Positions 1 to 9,358 of a DNA stretch of 64,000 nucleotides are shown in pieces; positions within the stretch are counted from its first letter, which is position 1, and each line of letters starts with the position of its first letter. The stretch comes from Prochlorococcus sp. AG-402-M15 (lineage in GTDB: Bacteria > Cyanobacteriota > Cyanobacteriia > PCC-6307 > Cyanobiaceae): the NCBI GenBank assembly GCA_003216615.1, contig QCIP01000001.1, forward strand, positions 49,455 through 113,454, read 5' to 3'. The translations under genes and the position numbers were made by a program. Below the pieces are notes generated by a model, which was not told the DNA's origin, ran no database searches, and was given only the letters and a program-made list of their open reading frames with translations.

Positions 1-20
1 AGTGACCCAAAAATAGCAAT

Positions 21-49
21 TTGACTTTATAGTTACCTGTCGGGATACT
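21..49 (+). promoter_or_regulatory. Sigma-70-type promoter of the small zinc-finger gene
   Basis: TTGACT (21-26) and GATACT (44-49) are separated by exactly 17 bases, close to the vegetative consensus. The predicted start of transcription is near 56, about 15 bases before the ATG at 71. This is a visual match only. Confidence 0.5.
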
Positions 50-70
50 TACTACAGTAGATAGTCCAAG

Positions 71-235
71 ATGGAAAATCCAAAAATTGCTTTAAAACAA
101 ATAATCTCTGACGAAGTTACTTCAATTGATAAAATAAAATGTTCAAAATGTGGAGGGGCAGGAAATTTTAAAACACATGAAAATTCAAGAAGAACTTGCT
201 TAGTTTGTTTTGGTAGAGGCTACATAAACATTTAA
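71..235 (+). CDS. Small DnaJ-type zinc-finger protein, 54 aa
   Basis: The protein is 54 residues long. Its C-terminal half carries two CxxCxGxG-like repeats: C24-x2-C27 followed by GGAG, and C43-x2-C46 followed by FGRG. This is the four-cysteine pattern of one zinc site in the DnaJ cysteine-rich domain, here without a J domain. The first 20 residues have no recognisable motif. A good promoter lies just upstream and purS follows about 100 bases downstream. The biochemical role is unknown; zinc binding and a thiol or chaperone-like role are inferences from the motif. Confidence 0.7.
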   Translation: MENPKIALKQIISDEVTSIDKIKCSKCGGAGNFKTHENSRRTCLVCFGRGYINI

Positions 236-335
236 TTACTCAGAAAACCTTTAGGTTAAAAAAATATTTGTTTATTAATCTATAGTACCTTTTATTAAAA
301 TTTAAACTAATCTTCTAGTAGAAATTAATTTTTAA

Positions 336-590
336 TTGGACCAATTTGCTGTAAAAGTTTTTGTAAGGCTAAGACCCTCAGTTTTAGATCCAGCAGGGGA
401 AGCTACTAAATCTGCTTCTATAAAACTTGGAGCCGAGGGAATAAAATCGTTACGTATAGGAAAAATGATTGAGGTTAAAATAGAAGGTAATGGTGAAAAC
501 GAAGTAAGAGACAAAATTGATTTATTGTGTGATAGGTTATTCGCAAATACTGTTATTGAAGATTATGAGTATTCACTAGAAAAATTATAA
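336..590 (+). CDS. purS: Phosphoribosylformylglycinamidine synthase subunit PurS
   Basis: This is the small 84-residue subunit of the three-part FGAM synthase (PurS/PurQ/PurL) of purine synthesis; it bridges the glutaminase and synthetase subunits. The sequence shows the PurS pattern [18 protein letters not shown] near the start and a ferredoxin-like small-domain length. The start appears to be TTG at 336, since no ATG or GTG in frame would keep the first beta strand. purQ begins one base after its stop, so the two are surely cotranscribed. Cytoplasmic. Confidence 0.93.
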   Translation: MDQFAVKVFVRLRPSVLDPAGEATKSASIKLGAEGIKSLRIGKMIEVKIEGNGENEVRDKIDLLCDRLFANTVIEDYEYSLEKL

Positions 591-591
591 G

Positions 592-1257
592 ATGGATAAT
601 TTTACTGTAGGAGTTGTTGTCTTCCCTGGTTCTAATTGTGATCGTGATGTTTCATGGGCATTGGAAGGTTGTCTAGACATAAGAACAAAATACTTGTGGC
701 ATGAGTCTTCAGATTTAAGTGATGTAGATTCAATAGTTTTACCTGGAGGATTTAGCTATGGTGATTATTTAAGATGCGGAGCAATTGCGAGATTCTCTCC
801 ATTAATAAATGCCTTGGATGAGTTTGTTAAAAGCGGAAAAAGAGTTTTAGGAATTTGTAATGGGTTTCAAATTTTGACAGAATCTGGTTTTTTGCCTGGT
901 GCTCTTGTTGCAAATAAAAATCTACATTTTATCTGTGATGACGTTGAACTGGATATTATTTCTTCAAAAGGAGGTTGGTTTAATAATAGAGATGAAAAAC
1001 AAACTATTAAGTTGCCAATAGCTCATGGAGAAGGAAGATATCATTGTGATTCTGATACTTTTAAAAAACTTGTAGATAATGAATTGATTGCTTTGAGATA
1101 TAAAAATAATCCTAATGGATCCTCATACGATATCGCAGGCATAACTAATGAAAAGGGAAATGTTTTAGGTTTAATGCCTCATCCAGAGCGAGCATGTGAC
1201 GAGACAATCGGTGGGACTGATGGTCTCTTTACATTAAAATCATTAATATTGAAATAA
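592..1257 (+). CDS. purQ: Phosphoribosylformylglycinamidine synthase subunit PurQ
   Basis: This is the glutaminase subunit of FGAM synthase. It releases ammonia from glutamine for the fourth step of purine synthesis. It is a class I glutamine amidotransferase of 221 residues, normal for stand-alone PurQ. The oxyanion/nucleophile region is GICNGFQ with Cys89, and the His/Glu pair lies in MPHPE (about His197 and Glu199). [13 protein letters not shown] (52-64) is typical of the family. It follows purS with a one-base gap and ends just before a bidirectional terminator. Confidence 0.97.
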   Translation: MDNFTVGVVVFPGSNCDRDVSWALEGCLDIRTKYLWHESSDLSDVDSIVLPGGFSYGDYLRCGAIARFSPLINALDEFVKSGKRVLGICNGFQILTESGFLPGALVANKNLHFICDDVELDIISSKGGWFNNRDEKQTIKLPIAHGEGRYHCDSDTFKKLVDNELIALRYKNNPNGSSYDIAGITNEKGNVLGLMPHPERACDETIGGTDGLFTLKSLILK

Positions 1258-1290
1258 AAAAAAGACCCCGAATTTTGGAGGTCTTTTTTT
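1256..1290. terminator. Bidirectional intrinsic terminator between purQ and class II aldolase
   Basis: AAAAAAGACC (to 1267) pairs with GGTCTTTTTT (from 1280) around a 12-base loop. There are A runs on the left and T runs on the right, so the hairpin can end transcription from both the + strand purQ and the - strand aldolase gene, whose 3' ends face each other here. Confidence 0.75.
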
Positions 1291-1307
1291 GTTTGATTCA
1301 GTTTTAA

Positions 1308-2381
1308 TTAAACATTAGCTTTTACTTTTGGATCTAAATCACCTTTTGCGTAAAGATCAGCAAAATAATTAGTGCTGTTTTGTTTGATCTTACTTGCTTG
1401 ACCTTCGCACCAGAACTGCTTGTATCTATCAAGACAAACTTGCTTCATATATTTTCTAGCAGGTTTGTTGAAATGTCTTGGGTCGAAGTTTGCCTTATCA
1501 GCAAATGCTGCCTCTCTAACTGCGGCAGTGAAAGCAAGTCTGTTATCGGTATCAATGTTAACTTTCCTGACTCCATTTCTTATCCCCTCTTGAATTTCTT
1601 CAACAGGAACTCCATATGTTTGAGGAATTTCACCACCATATTTGTTAATGATATCTAACCATTCCTGAGGAACTGAACTAGATCCATGCATTACAAGATG
1701 GGTATTTGGAAGTGCTTTATGAATTTCAGCAATTCTGCTTATTGCAAGTACTTCCCCTGTAGGTTTCCTTGTGAATTTATAAGCACCATGACTTGTACCT
1801 ATAGCAATAGCTAATGCATCAACTTTTGTTTTGGCAACAAAATCTGCAGCTTCTTCAGGATCAGTCAAAAGCATATCTGTAGAAAGTTCACCTTCAAATC
1901 CATGACCATCTTCTGCTTCACCTTTCCCTGTTTCTAATGAACCTAAGCAACCTAATTCTCCTTCAACACTAACTCCAACTGAATGAGCAAAATCTACTAC
2001 TTTTTTAGTAACTGCAACATTATATTCGTAACTAGCAGGTGTTTTTGCATCTGCCTCTAAAGAACCATCCATCATTACTGATGTGAAACCATTTATTGCT
2101 GCTGAATAGCATGTTGATGGCTCATTACCATGGTCTTGGTGCATTACCACTGGAATATTAGGATATGTTTCTGTAGCAGCAAGGATTAGATGACGTAGGA
2201 AAATTTCTCCTGCATAATTTCTTGCTCCTCTTGAAGCTTGGAGGATTACAGGACTATCAGTTTCATATGCTGCTTCCATGATTGCTTGAACTTGCTCAAG
2301 ATTATTAACATTGAAAGCTGGAATACCGTAAGCATTCTCAGCAGCGTGATCTAAAAGTAGTCTTAGTGGAACGAGGGCCAT
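1308..2381 (-). CDS. fbaA: Class II (metal-dependent) fructose-bisphosphate aldolase
   Basis: It interconverts fructose-1,6-bisphosphate with glyceraldehyde-3-phosphate and DHAP, and sedoheptulose-1,7-bisphosphate in the Calvin cycle. It is 357 residues, the long class II subtype (CbbA/FbaA). The metal site region is HQDHG (His81, Asp83, His84), with the later HGSSSVP and NIDTDNR phosphate/metal loops also present. The same strand holds a class I aldolase gene 146 bases upstream. In Prochlorococcus the class II enzyme is generally considered the main Calvin-cycle aldolase; that is from general knowledge. Confidence 0.96.
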   Translation of the reverse strand: MALVPLRLLLDHAAENAYGIPAFNVNNLEQVQAIMEAAYETDSPVILQASRGARNYAGEIFLRHLILAATETYPNIPVVMHQDHGNEPSTCYSAAINGFTSVMMDGSLEADAKTPASYEYNVAVTKKVVDFAHSVGVSVEGELGCLGSLETGKGEAEDGHGFEGELSTDMLLTDPEEAADFVAKTKVDALAIAIGTSHGAYKFTRKPTGEVLAISRIAEIHKALPNTHLVMHGSSSVPQEWLDIINKYGGEIPQTYGVPVEEIQEGIRNGVRKVNIDTDNRLAFTAAVREAAFADKANFDPRHFNKPARKYMKQVCLDRYKQFWCEGQASKIKQNSTNYFADLYAKGDLDPKVKANV

Positions 2382-2527
2382 AATAAAAATAAATTAAATG
2401 CTATGTAAAGCATATGTTTTCGAGATTTTAGTATAAATAGGTATCAAATGTCACGTCATTAGATATACAAAATACTAAATTAAAGAAACTAATTTTATGA
2501 CCCAGAGTATATTTTTAGAATTTTTAG

Positions 2528-3595
2528 TTAGTAAGTGTAGCCTGCCACAAACAATTGCTCATCAGATGAAGGTTGGGATCCTGCTACATAGGCACCTTTT
2601 GAAGCTTCAGAGTTTGCTTGAGCTCTTGCTATTAATGCTTTTTGACCTCCTTCAACGTCGCTTCCTTCCCAGGCCTTTAAACATGAGTGCTGTAATGCTC
2701 TTCCATAGGAGAATGAAACATTCCATAAAGCTTTCCTGTAAAGAGTGTTCATATTATTTAAATAAACAGAAGCAGCTTCTTCGCTTAACCCTCCTGATAA
2801 GAAAACTATTCCAGGAACAGATGCAGGAACGCATCTTTCCATAGTTCTTATTGTCATTTCAGCAACTTTCATAGGATCAGCCTTTGTTGGACAATCTGCT
2901 CCATTGACAGTCATAGAGGGTTTTAATAGAGTTCCTTCTAGAAAAACTCCATTTGCTTGACAGGCAATATAAACCTGCTTTATAACCTCTTCTTGGACTT
3001 CAGCAGTTTTTTCAATAGTATGATCGCCGTCCATTAAGATTTCAGGTTCAATAATTGGTACCAAGCCAGATTCTTGAACTGATCTCGCATACCTTGCTAA
3101 TCCCCAAGCATTCTCTTGAATTGATAGTTTTGAAGGAGAACCATCATTTGTAATTTGCAGTACTGCTCTCCACTTTGCAAATCTTGCACCTTGTTCATAA
3201 TATTTTGCTGCTCTTTCAACTAACCCATCTAGGCCAGAGCAAAAAGTTTCTAAATCTCCTCCTCCAGGAAGTGGACTTAGACCTTTATCGACTTTTATAC
3301 CTGGAATAATACCTAAATCATTTAGTTTCTTAACCATTGACTCACCATCTTGGTGATTCTGATAAAGAGTTTCTTCGAAGAGGATTGCTCCACTTATATA
3401 TTTACCAAGACCTTCTGTAGTAAAAAGCATTCCTCTATATGCTTTCCTATTGTCTTCAGTATTCTCAACGCCAATTCCAGCTAATCTTTTACCTACTGTT
3501 TTAGTGGATTCATCTACTGCTAATATCCCTTTTCCTTTAGAAGCTAGTAATTGAGCATTTTCTTTAAGCTCATTTTTGTAATAATTTAAAGCCAT
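2528..3595 (-). CDS. fda: Class I (Schiff-base) fructose-bisphosphate aldolase
   Basis: It catalyses the same reaction as the neighbouring class II enzyme but through a lysine Schiff base instead of a metal. It is 355 residues, like animal and plant class I aldolases. The Schiff-base lysine is Lys225 in GTLLKPSM, the assisting lysine is Lys141 in ARFAKWRAV, and GILAVDES (23-30) is the N-terminal signature. It lies upstream of the class II gene on the same strand with a 146-base gap, so shared expression is possible but not shown. Two non-homologous aldolases side by side is notable. Confidence 0.96.
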   Translation of the reverse strand: MALNYYKNELKENAQLLASKGKGILAVDESTKTVGKRLAGIGVENTEDNRKAYRGMLFTTEGLGKYISGAILFEETLYQNHQDGESMVKKLNDLGIIPGIKVDKGLSPLPGGGDLETFCSGLDGLVERAAKYYEQGARFAKWRAVLQITNDGSPSKLSIQENAWGLARYARSVQESGLVPIIEPEILMDGDHTIEKTAEVQEEVIKQVYIACQANGVFLEGTLLKPSMTVNGADCPTKADPMKVAEMTIRTMERCVPASVPGIVFLSGGLSEEAASVYLNNMNTLYRKALWNVSFSYGRALQHSCLKAWEGSDVEGGQKALIARAQANSEASKGAYVAGSQPSSDEQLFVAGYTY

Positions 3596-3698
3596 TCTTT
3601 AATAGTTCAGTTCAATTGATTTTTTCAGAATATTAAAAAAAAATAAAATCAATCCAATACTTTATCGGGTGATAATTGCTACTTATAAATGTATAGCC

Positions 3699-4796
3699 TT
3701 AAATTTTGATTCTAAATCCGCTTTTCGAAGATTCTCTTATGGCTTCGCAAACTTTATTACTGGCAAGTCCTTCGCATAAGCCTGGAATGATAGGTGTTTT
3801 ATTAAAAATACTTTCAGCCCATAAATTTTGAATTCTTAAAACTGGAGCTATCCTCCCATCAGACCATGTTTTTTCAAAATTAAAAATTGAATCAGCAGTT
3901 AGATTTTGTATTTTATTTTCGTTGTTTGAATATTTCAAATTAAAACCATGTACATAATCTTTTTGGTTCTCGCTTTTAAGAATAAGTGAACCTTCGCTTC
4001 CATATATTTCTAGACTAAATCCTCTACCGTTTTTAGAAATCGATGATAAAGATACCTGACATGGAATAAGATTGGAGCTGTAGTTTGATATTTCTATATT
4101 AGCGAGACAAACATCCTCGCTAGTAACATCATTTAAATCAGATGAATTAGGTAAAGGTCTTTTTTTGATTGATGTTGCTAACTTACCAGATACATTTATT
4201 GATTCTCCAAAAAACCAATTCAACATGTCGAATGCATGAGTACCTAAAGCGCCAATAACTCCTCCACCTTTTTCTTCCAAAGAATACCAATTCCAAGGTC
4301 TTTCAGGATCAGATCTGCTCCCCATTAACCAATCTAACTTGACTAAATATATTTCTCCTAAAATATTTTCATCAATAAGTTTTTTTGTCTGAAGAAAAAG
4401 GGGTACTGCTCTATATTCGAAATCAACACATACGCTTAAGTTATTAATCAAAGATATTCTCTGAAGCTCTTCTATTTCAAAGGACGATATTGAAACGGGT
4501 TTTTCTAGTAGCAAATTTTTATTATTCTCAAGCGCCCTTTTTGCTAATTCAAATCTTGATTCAGGAGGAGTAGCAATAATAATTCCATCAATTTCCGGAG
4601 ATTTAACTAAGTCTTCCCAATCATGAAAAAAATCTAAGCCCGTTTCTTTTTCTAATATCGATTTTTGTTTTTTCTCGTAATGATAAATAGCTACAGGAGT
4701 TAAGGAATCAGATTCTTTTAATGCCTCTAAATGAACTTTTTTACCAAACCCTAGTCCAGCGATTGCTATTTTTAATTTTTTATTTTTAGTATTCAT
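3699..4796 (-). CDS. Gfo/Idh/MocA family oxidoreductase
   Basis: This is a predicted NAD(P)-dependent sugar or cyclitol dehydrogenase of 365 residues. The N-terminal Rossmann fold shows IAIAGLGFG (10-18), and the family EKP motif is at 98-100 with the likely catalytic Lys99. The C-terminal half is the alpha/beta substrate-binding domain. The substrate cannot be told from the sequence. It ends 2 bases from the start region of accD's small downstream neighbour and is on the same strand as accD, so it may be at the end of that operon. Confidence 0.88.
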   Translation of the reverse strand: MNTKNKKLKIAIAGLGFGKKVHLEALKESDSLTPVAIYHYEKKQKSILEKETGLDFFHDWEDLVKSPEIDGIIIATPPESRFELAKRALENNKNLLLEKPVSISSFEIEELQRISLINNLSVCVDFEYRAVPLFLQTKKLIDENILGEIYLVKLDWLMGSRSDPERPWNWYSLEEKGGGVIGALGTHAFDMLNWFFGESINVSGKLATSIKKRPLPNSSDLNDVTSEDVCLANIEISNYSSNLIPCQVSLSSISKNGRGFSLEIYGSEGSLILKSENQKDYVHGFNLKYSNNENKIQNLTADSIFNFEKTWSDGRIAPVLRIQNLWAESIFNKTPIIPGLCEGLASNKVCEAIRESSKSGFRIKI

Positions 4797-4798
4797 TC

Positions 4799-5191
4799 TT
4801 ATCCATTAATAAACTCTGAACAGCTATTTTCAATTACAACATCTATAAGTTCATCATTATTAGTAGTTTGCCATTTTGAATTGAATTGAGGAATTCCATT
4901 TATGGAAGTATCTTTGAACTTTTTTTCATCGCAATTAATTCTCATTACATAAAGTGATAACTCTCCATCATCATCAGAATTAGTTGGATTTTTAAAGAAC
5001 TTTGTTAAGACACTTATTTCACCGTTTGGAAGAGGCTTAATACTGCCTTTATCAAGCCATTCTTTCCCTTCATTATTCTCTTTTAGGAGGACCCAGTCAA
5101 CATTTCCTATTCCATAAGAATATGGAGCAAAATTTAAAATAAAACATAAAAGGCATAATGAAAAATAAAAGAAATTTGAAATAATTCTCAT
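4799..5191 (-). CDS. Secreted protein of unknown function, 130 aa
   Basis: I do not recognise a family. Residues 1-27 form a clear signal peptide or anchor (MRIISNFFYFSLCLLCF then a small-residue stretch). The mature part is polar, with a WVLLKEN segment and two or three cysteines that could form a disulfide. The ATG at 5191 lies just after the accD stop and is preferred; an upstream in-frame start at 5212 would overlap accD by 20 bases. It sits between accD and an oxidoreductase gene on the same strand, probably in one transcript. Confidence 0.7.
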   Translation of the reverse strand: MRIISNFFYFSLCLLCFILNFAPYSYGIGNVDWVLLKENNEGKEWLDKGSIKPLPNGEISVLTKFFKNPTNSDDDGELSLYVMRINCDEKKFKDTSINGIPQFNSKWQTTNNDELIDVVIENSCSEFING

Positions 5192-5192
5192 T

Positions 5193-6074
5193 TTATATAT
5201 TAGCTTTTGCAAGTTCTTTTACACCATGAATTTTTAAAATTTTAGTCAGAGTATCCTTGAGATCTTTCCTTTTAACTATTACATCTACAAAACCATGCTC
5301 AAGCAGATATTCAGCTGTTTGAAAATTATCGGGTAATTTTTCTCTTAATGTTTGTTCTATAACCCTTCTTCCAGCAAATCCAATAAGAGCTTTAGGTTCC
5401 GCCAAAATTAAATCACCTAACATTGCAAAGCTTGCTGTTACCCCCCCAGTGGTTGGATGAGTTAATAAGGGCATATATAGAAGATTTTTTTCTTTATGCT
5501 TTTTTAATGCTCCAGATATTTTTGCCATTTGCATGAGACTTAACATGCCTTCTTGCATCCTCGCTCCTCCTGATGCGCAAACAATAAGAATTGGAAAATT
5601 TTCTAAAGTTGCTTTCTCAATTATCCTTGTAATTTTTTCACCAACTACTGAACCCATGGATCCTCCCATAAATCTAAAATCCATAACAGCTAATGCTAGA
5701 GGCATTGAATTTACAGAACAGATACCTGTTACGACTCCATCTCTTAAACCTGTACCTGCTTGACTTTCTTTAATTCGATCAGCATATGACCTTCTATCTT
5801 TAAAACCTAAAGGATCTGTAGGACTTAGTGAACTATCAAACTCTTCGAATGAATTTTTGTCAGCAATTATATTTATCCTTTCATCACTATTAATCCTATT
5901 GTGGTGTCCACAATTACTACAAACATTAAAATTTGAAATTAGGTCTTTTCTATAGGCTACTTGTGAACATTCTGAACATTTAACCCACAAACCATCTCCC
6001 TCATCAGTATCTTGCGAAACTTTCCCAACAAATTGATCTTTACGCCTTGCGGCGAACCAGTCGATTAATGACAC
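5193..6074 (-). CDS. accD: Acetyl-CoA carboxylase carboxyltransferase subunit beta
   Basis: This is the beta subunit of the carboxyltransferase half of acetyl-CoA carboxylase, which moves the carboxyl group from biotin to acetyl-CoA to give malonyl-CoA for fatty-acid synthesis. It is 293 residues. The N-terminal zinc finger is C33-x2-C36 and C52-x2-C55. The crotonase-like core has the oxyanion segment [11 protein letters not shown] and the later [14 protein letters not shown]. It partners with AccA, which is not in this window. Cytoplasmic. Confidence 0.97.
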   Translation of the reverse strand: MSLIDWFAARRKDQFVGKVSQDTDEGDGLWVKCSECSQVAYRKDLISNFNVCSNCGHHNRINSDERINIIADKNSFEEFDSSLSPTDPLGFKDRRSYADRIKESQAGTGLRDGVVTGICSVNSMPLALAVMDFRFMGGSMGSVVGEKITRIIEKATLENFPILIVCASGGARMQEGMLSLMQMAKISGALKKHKEKNLLYMPLLTHPTTGGVTASFAMLGDLILAEPKALIGFAGRRVIEQTLREKLPDNFQTAEYLLEHGFVDVIVKRKDLKDTLTKILKIHGVKELAKANI

Positions 6075-6214
6075 AACGTTACCTGTTTTTTCTATTTAAA
6101 TCTAAACAAGGTACTTTTATCAAGAAAGATATATAAAAATTTGAGATCCTCTAGATTAGAAACTCCTCAAAATAAAAAATATAATGATTTGAGCTAATAA
6201 TAGAAAATTAATTA

Positions 6215-7111
6215 TTATTTATTTTTCTCCTCAATCATTTTATGAATTATTGGAGTAAGAATTAGTTCCATTGCGAAACCCATTTTTCCACCATTTACAA
6301 CGATACTTGTTGGACTTGACATAAATGAATCGTTAATCATTCCAAGCAAGTATTGAAAATCAATCCCCCATTTCTCTCTTGCTCCTTTTCTGAAATGTAT
6401 AATCACAAAGCTTTCATCAGGAGTTGGGATATTCCTGCATATGAAAGGATTGGAAGTATCAATTGTGGGAATCCTTTGGAAATTAATATCGGTTTTGCTA
6501 AATTGTGGGCAAATGTGATTTATATAATCAGGCATTCTTCTCAATATTGTATCCACAATGGTTTCCGCTGAATAACCTCTTTCTGCGTTATCTCTATGGA
6601 TTTTTTGAATCCACTCTAAATTTGTTATCGGAACAACACCAACAAGTAAATCAGCATAAGATGCCACATTGTATCCAACACCTTCTACCCCGCCATGCAA
6701 ACCTTCATAAAAAAGTACGTCTGTTCCCTCAGGAATATCTTCCCATGGAGTAAATTGACCAGGTTCTAAGGATGTCCCAAGTCTTGTATTATGTTCTTCT
6801 GCTTCTTCAAGACTATGTAGATAATATCTTTTCTTTCCTCCTCCAGTTTCACCATAGATTTTAAAAAGTTCTTCTAGCTTGTCAAAAAGATTAGCCTCTG
6901 GACCAAAATGAGAGAAATTTTCACCTTTTGAAAGAGACTCTGCCATAGCTTTTTTCATAGGCATTCTTTCAAACCTGTGGTAACTATCACCTTCTACAAC
7001 TGCTGGAACAATATCTTCTCTGGCAAAAATATGCTCAAAGGCTCTTTTTACTGTACTTGTTCCTGCTCCTGAAGATCCTGTTACAGCGACTACTGGATGA
7101 CGTTTTGACAT
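6215..7111 (-). CDS. prk: Phosphoribulokinase, proteobacterial (class I) type
   Basis: It phosphorylates ribulose-5-phosphate to ribulose-1,5-bisphosphate, the RuBisCO substrate. It is 298 residues, with P-loop GSSGAGTS (12-19), the ribulose-phosphate loop EGDSYHRF (40-47), FYEGLHGG (134-141), and NLEWIQKIHRD (164-174). The full pattern is that of proteobacterial PRK, not the longer (about 330-residue) plant and beta-cyanobacterial form. The only cysteines are Cys201 and Cys225, so the thioredoxin-sensitive N-terminal pair near the P-loop is absent. It is transcribed alone, with gaps of about 90-140 bases on both sides. Confidence 0.96.
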   Translation of the reverse strand: MSKRHPVVAVTGSSGAGTSTVKRAFEHIFAREDIVPAVVEGDSYHRFERMPMKKAMAESLSKGENFSHFGPEANLFDKLEELFKIYGETGGGKKRYYLHSLEEAEEHNTRLGTSLEPGQFTPWEDIPEGTDVLFYEGLHGGVEGVGYNVASYADLLVGVVPITNLEWIQKIHRDNAERGYSAETIVDTILRRMPDYINHICPQFSKTDINFQRIPTIDTSNPFICRNIPTPDESFVIIHFRKGAREKWGIDFQYLLGMINDSFMSSPTSIVVNGGKMGFAMELILTPIIHKMIEEKNK

Positions 7112-7200
7112 TTTTTAAAAACAATATTTAATGATTCTGACAGGTCATATGCCAACTTTAAGTTTTACTTAAAAATATTTTTTTATTTATTAATTTTTTT

Positions 7201-8274
7201 TTAAATTTCATCTATTATTTTATCTCCGATTTCACTGCAAGATAAAACTTCAGAAGACGCATCAGCTAAATCGGCTGTTCTAAATCCGTTTGATAAAACT
7301 TTATCAATAGCAGTTTCTAAATTTTCTGCGGCTTCTTCTTCATTTAATCCAATTTTTAACATCATGGAAGCGGATAAAAGCATCGCAATAGGATTTGCCA
7401 TGTTTTTACCAGCTATATCAGGAGCCGAACCATGAACAGGTTCAAAAACTCCTGGACCATTTTTGTTCAGAGAAGCAGATGGAAGCATACCAATCGAACC
7501 AGTTAACATTGCAGCTAAATCGCTTAAAATATCACCAAATAAATTACTAGTTAAAATCACATCAAATTGACCAGGATCTCTAACTAATTGCATTGCTGCA
7601 TTATCAACATACATATTGCTTAGAGATATATTTTTATCTTTTGAGGTGATATTTAAAACTGTATCTCTCCACAATTGGCTAACCTCAAGAACGTTTGATT
7701 TATCAACAGAACATATTTTTTTATTTCTTTGGTTAGCAACTTTTATTGCTATTTCAGTTATTCTCTCTATTTCGGCCGAATCATAAACCATCGTATTGAA
7801 AGCTTTTGGGATCTTTGTATTTGTTATATGACCTCTTGGTTTTCCAAAATAAATACCCCCTATTAATTCTCTTACAACAATAAGATCTACATTCTCAACG
7901 ATTTCTTTTTTTAATGTACTTGTATCTAAGAGAGATTTTCTTATTTTGACAGGCCTGATATTTGCGAAAAGATTTAGGGCCGATCTTAACTTTAGTAACC
8001 CACTTTCTGGTCTTAATTCTCTTGCAAGTGAGTCATATTTAATATCTCCAACACATGCTAAAAGTACAGCATCACTTTTTTTGCATTGATCTAGTGTCTC
8101 GTCAGGAGCAGGAGTCCCATATTTTTCATAAGCTATCCCTCCAAATAATTTTTCAATAATCTCAATATCGAAATTATGATTTTTTGAAAGCTTTTTTAAA
8201 ACTTTTTTTGAAACTTCTGAAATCTCTGGTCCAATTCCGTCTCCTGACAATAAAACAATCTTATATTTCTTCAT
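7201..8274 (-). CDS. leuB: 3-isopropylmalate dehydrogenase
   Basis: This is the third enzyme of leucine synthesis: NAD-dependent oxidative decarboxylation of 3-isopropylmalate. It is 357 residues, with start LLSGDGIGPEI and the substrate loop RELIGGIYFGKPRG. NLFGDILSD gives the metal aspartates and EPVHGSAPDIAGK the NAD loop. The gene follows lpxD and proB on the same strand with short gaps, so it is probably in the same run of transcription although the functions are unrelated. Confidence 0.97.
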   Translation of the reverse strand: MKKYKIVLLSGDGIGPEISEVSKKVLKKLSKNHNFDIEIIEKLFGGIAYEKYGTPAPDETLDQCKKSDAVLLACVGDIKYDSLARELRPESGLLKLRSALNLFANIRPVKIRKSLLDTSTLKKEIVENVDLIVVRELIGGIYFGKPRGHITNTKIPKAFNTMVYDSAEIERITEIAIKVANQRNKKICSVDKSNVLEVSQLWRDTVLNITSKDKNISLSNMYVDNAAMQLVRDPGQFDVILTSNLFGDILSDLAAMLTGSIGMLPSASLNKNGPGVFEPVHGSAPDIAGKNMANPIAMLLSASMMLKIGLNEEEAAENLETAIDKVLSNGFRTADLADASSEVLSCSEIGDKIIDEI

Positions 8275-8305
8275 TTGAATTTTTGTTTAATAGAACAATA
8301 AATTA

Positions 8306-9337
8306 TTACTTATCTAATTGTCTAAGTTTTTTTGCTAATTCTGGTAATTTTTTAAAAATACTTGAACTCCTTAGCCATGATTTATTTTCCATTGCGGGGA
8401 AACCACTAATTACCTTGCCATCTTCTATGTCAGAATGGATCCCGCATTTTGAACTCGCTATGACATTATTCCCAACTTTTACTCTATTATTTACTCCTAC
8501 TTGCCCTGCCAAAATAACACCATCTCCAATATTTGCTCCTCCAGCGATACCAACTTGAGCTGCAAATGCGCAATTCTTACCAATTTTAACTCCATGACCT
8601 ATTTGTACTAGATTATCCAACTTTGTTCCCTCATCAATAAAAGTAAATCCTACTGAGGGTCTATCAATACAACAATTCGTTCCAATTTCTACAAAACTCA
8701 TTATTTTTACACCACCTTTTTGAGGCATCTTTACCCATTTGCCATCTTTAGGAATAAAACCAAATCCCTCTGATCCAATAACAGAATTTGAATTAATTAC
8801 ACAATTATTTTTTAGAGTGGTATTTTCGTAAATAACACAATTTGGATGAATTATATTATTATCTCCTATTCGAACATTGCCTAAAATTGATGATCCAGGG
8901 AGAATATGATTTTTGTCACCAATTATAGTATTTTCTCCAATATAGACATTAGGTCCAATGTGGCAATCTGCTCCAATTATTGCTGTTTTATCAATAACCG
9001 CTGAAACGTGAATTCCTGGTTTGAAATTGATAGTTTTATATAAACAATTCAATACTTCTGCAAATGCAATTCTTGGATTTTTAACGATTATGTTTGATAT
9101 ATTGAGTTTCTTTAGGGCACTAACGATTTCATCGTTGTTAGTAGTTATTATTGCTGATGCTTTAGTTTGATCTAATTTTTCTTTAAGGATATTATTTTCT
9201 TCTAAAAAAGATATTTGATGGTTAACTGCAGCATCTAATGAGGCAGCATCATCTATATTTAAATCTTCCAAAATATTGGCACTAATAAAATTTGAATTTC
9301 CTTTTTTTATTAGATCAACTAAATCACTTAAAAGCAT
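8306..9337 (-). CDS. lpxD: UDP-3-O-(3-hydroxyacyl)glucosamine N-acyltransferase
   Basis: It adds the N-linked acyl chain in the third step of lipid A synthesis in the cytoplasm. It is 343 residues: an N-terminal uridine-binding domain (about 1-100), then many imperfect hexapeptide repeats from about 110 to 270 such as [14 protein letters not shown], which form a left-handed beta helix. The probable catalytic histidine is His248 in QIGHGVKIG. It shows that the organism makes acylated lipid A precursors. Between proB and leuB, same strand. Confidence 0.94.
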   Translation of the reverse strand: MLLSDLVDLIKKGNSNFISANILEDLNIDDAASLDAAVNHQISFLEENNILKEKLDQTKASAIITTNNDEIVSALKKLNISNIIVKNPRIAFAEVLNCLYKTINFKPGIHVSAVIDKTAIIGADCHIGPNVYIGENTIIGDKNHILPGSSILGNVRIGDNNIIHPNCVIYENTTLKNNCVINSNSVIGSEGFGFIPKDGKWVKMPQKGGVKIMSFVEIGTNCCIDRPSVGFTFIDEGTKLDNLVQIGHGVKIGKNCAFAAQVGIAGGANIGDGVILAGQVGVNNRVKVGNNVIASSKCGIHSDIEDGKVISGFPAMENKSWLRSSSIFKKLPELAKKLRQLDK

Positions 9338-9358
9338 TTTTCAGTTTTTAATTTTTTT

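Noticed and set aside
2497..2844. Open frame of 115 codons on the + strand opposite the class I aldolase
   Set aside because: Leu-rich shadow of conserved aldolase coding sequence; no ribosome site or family match.
7155..7200. TTTAAG/CTTAAA hairpin followed by T runs on the + strand
   Set aside because: The T run is on the strand that is not transcribed; neighbouring genes are all on the - strand, so it cannot act as their terminator.
8184..8558. Open frame of 124 codons on the + strand across leuB and lpxD
   Set aside because: It is antisense to two certain genes and bridges their gap without any motif.
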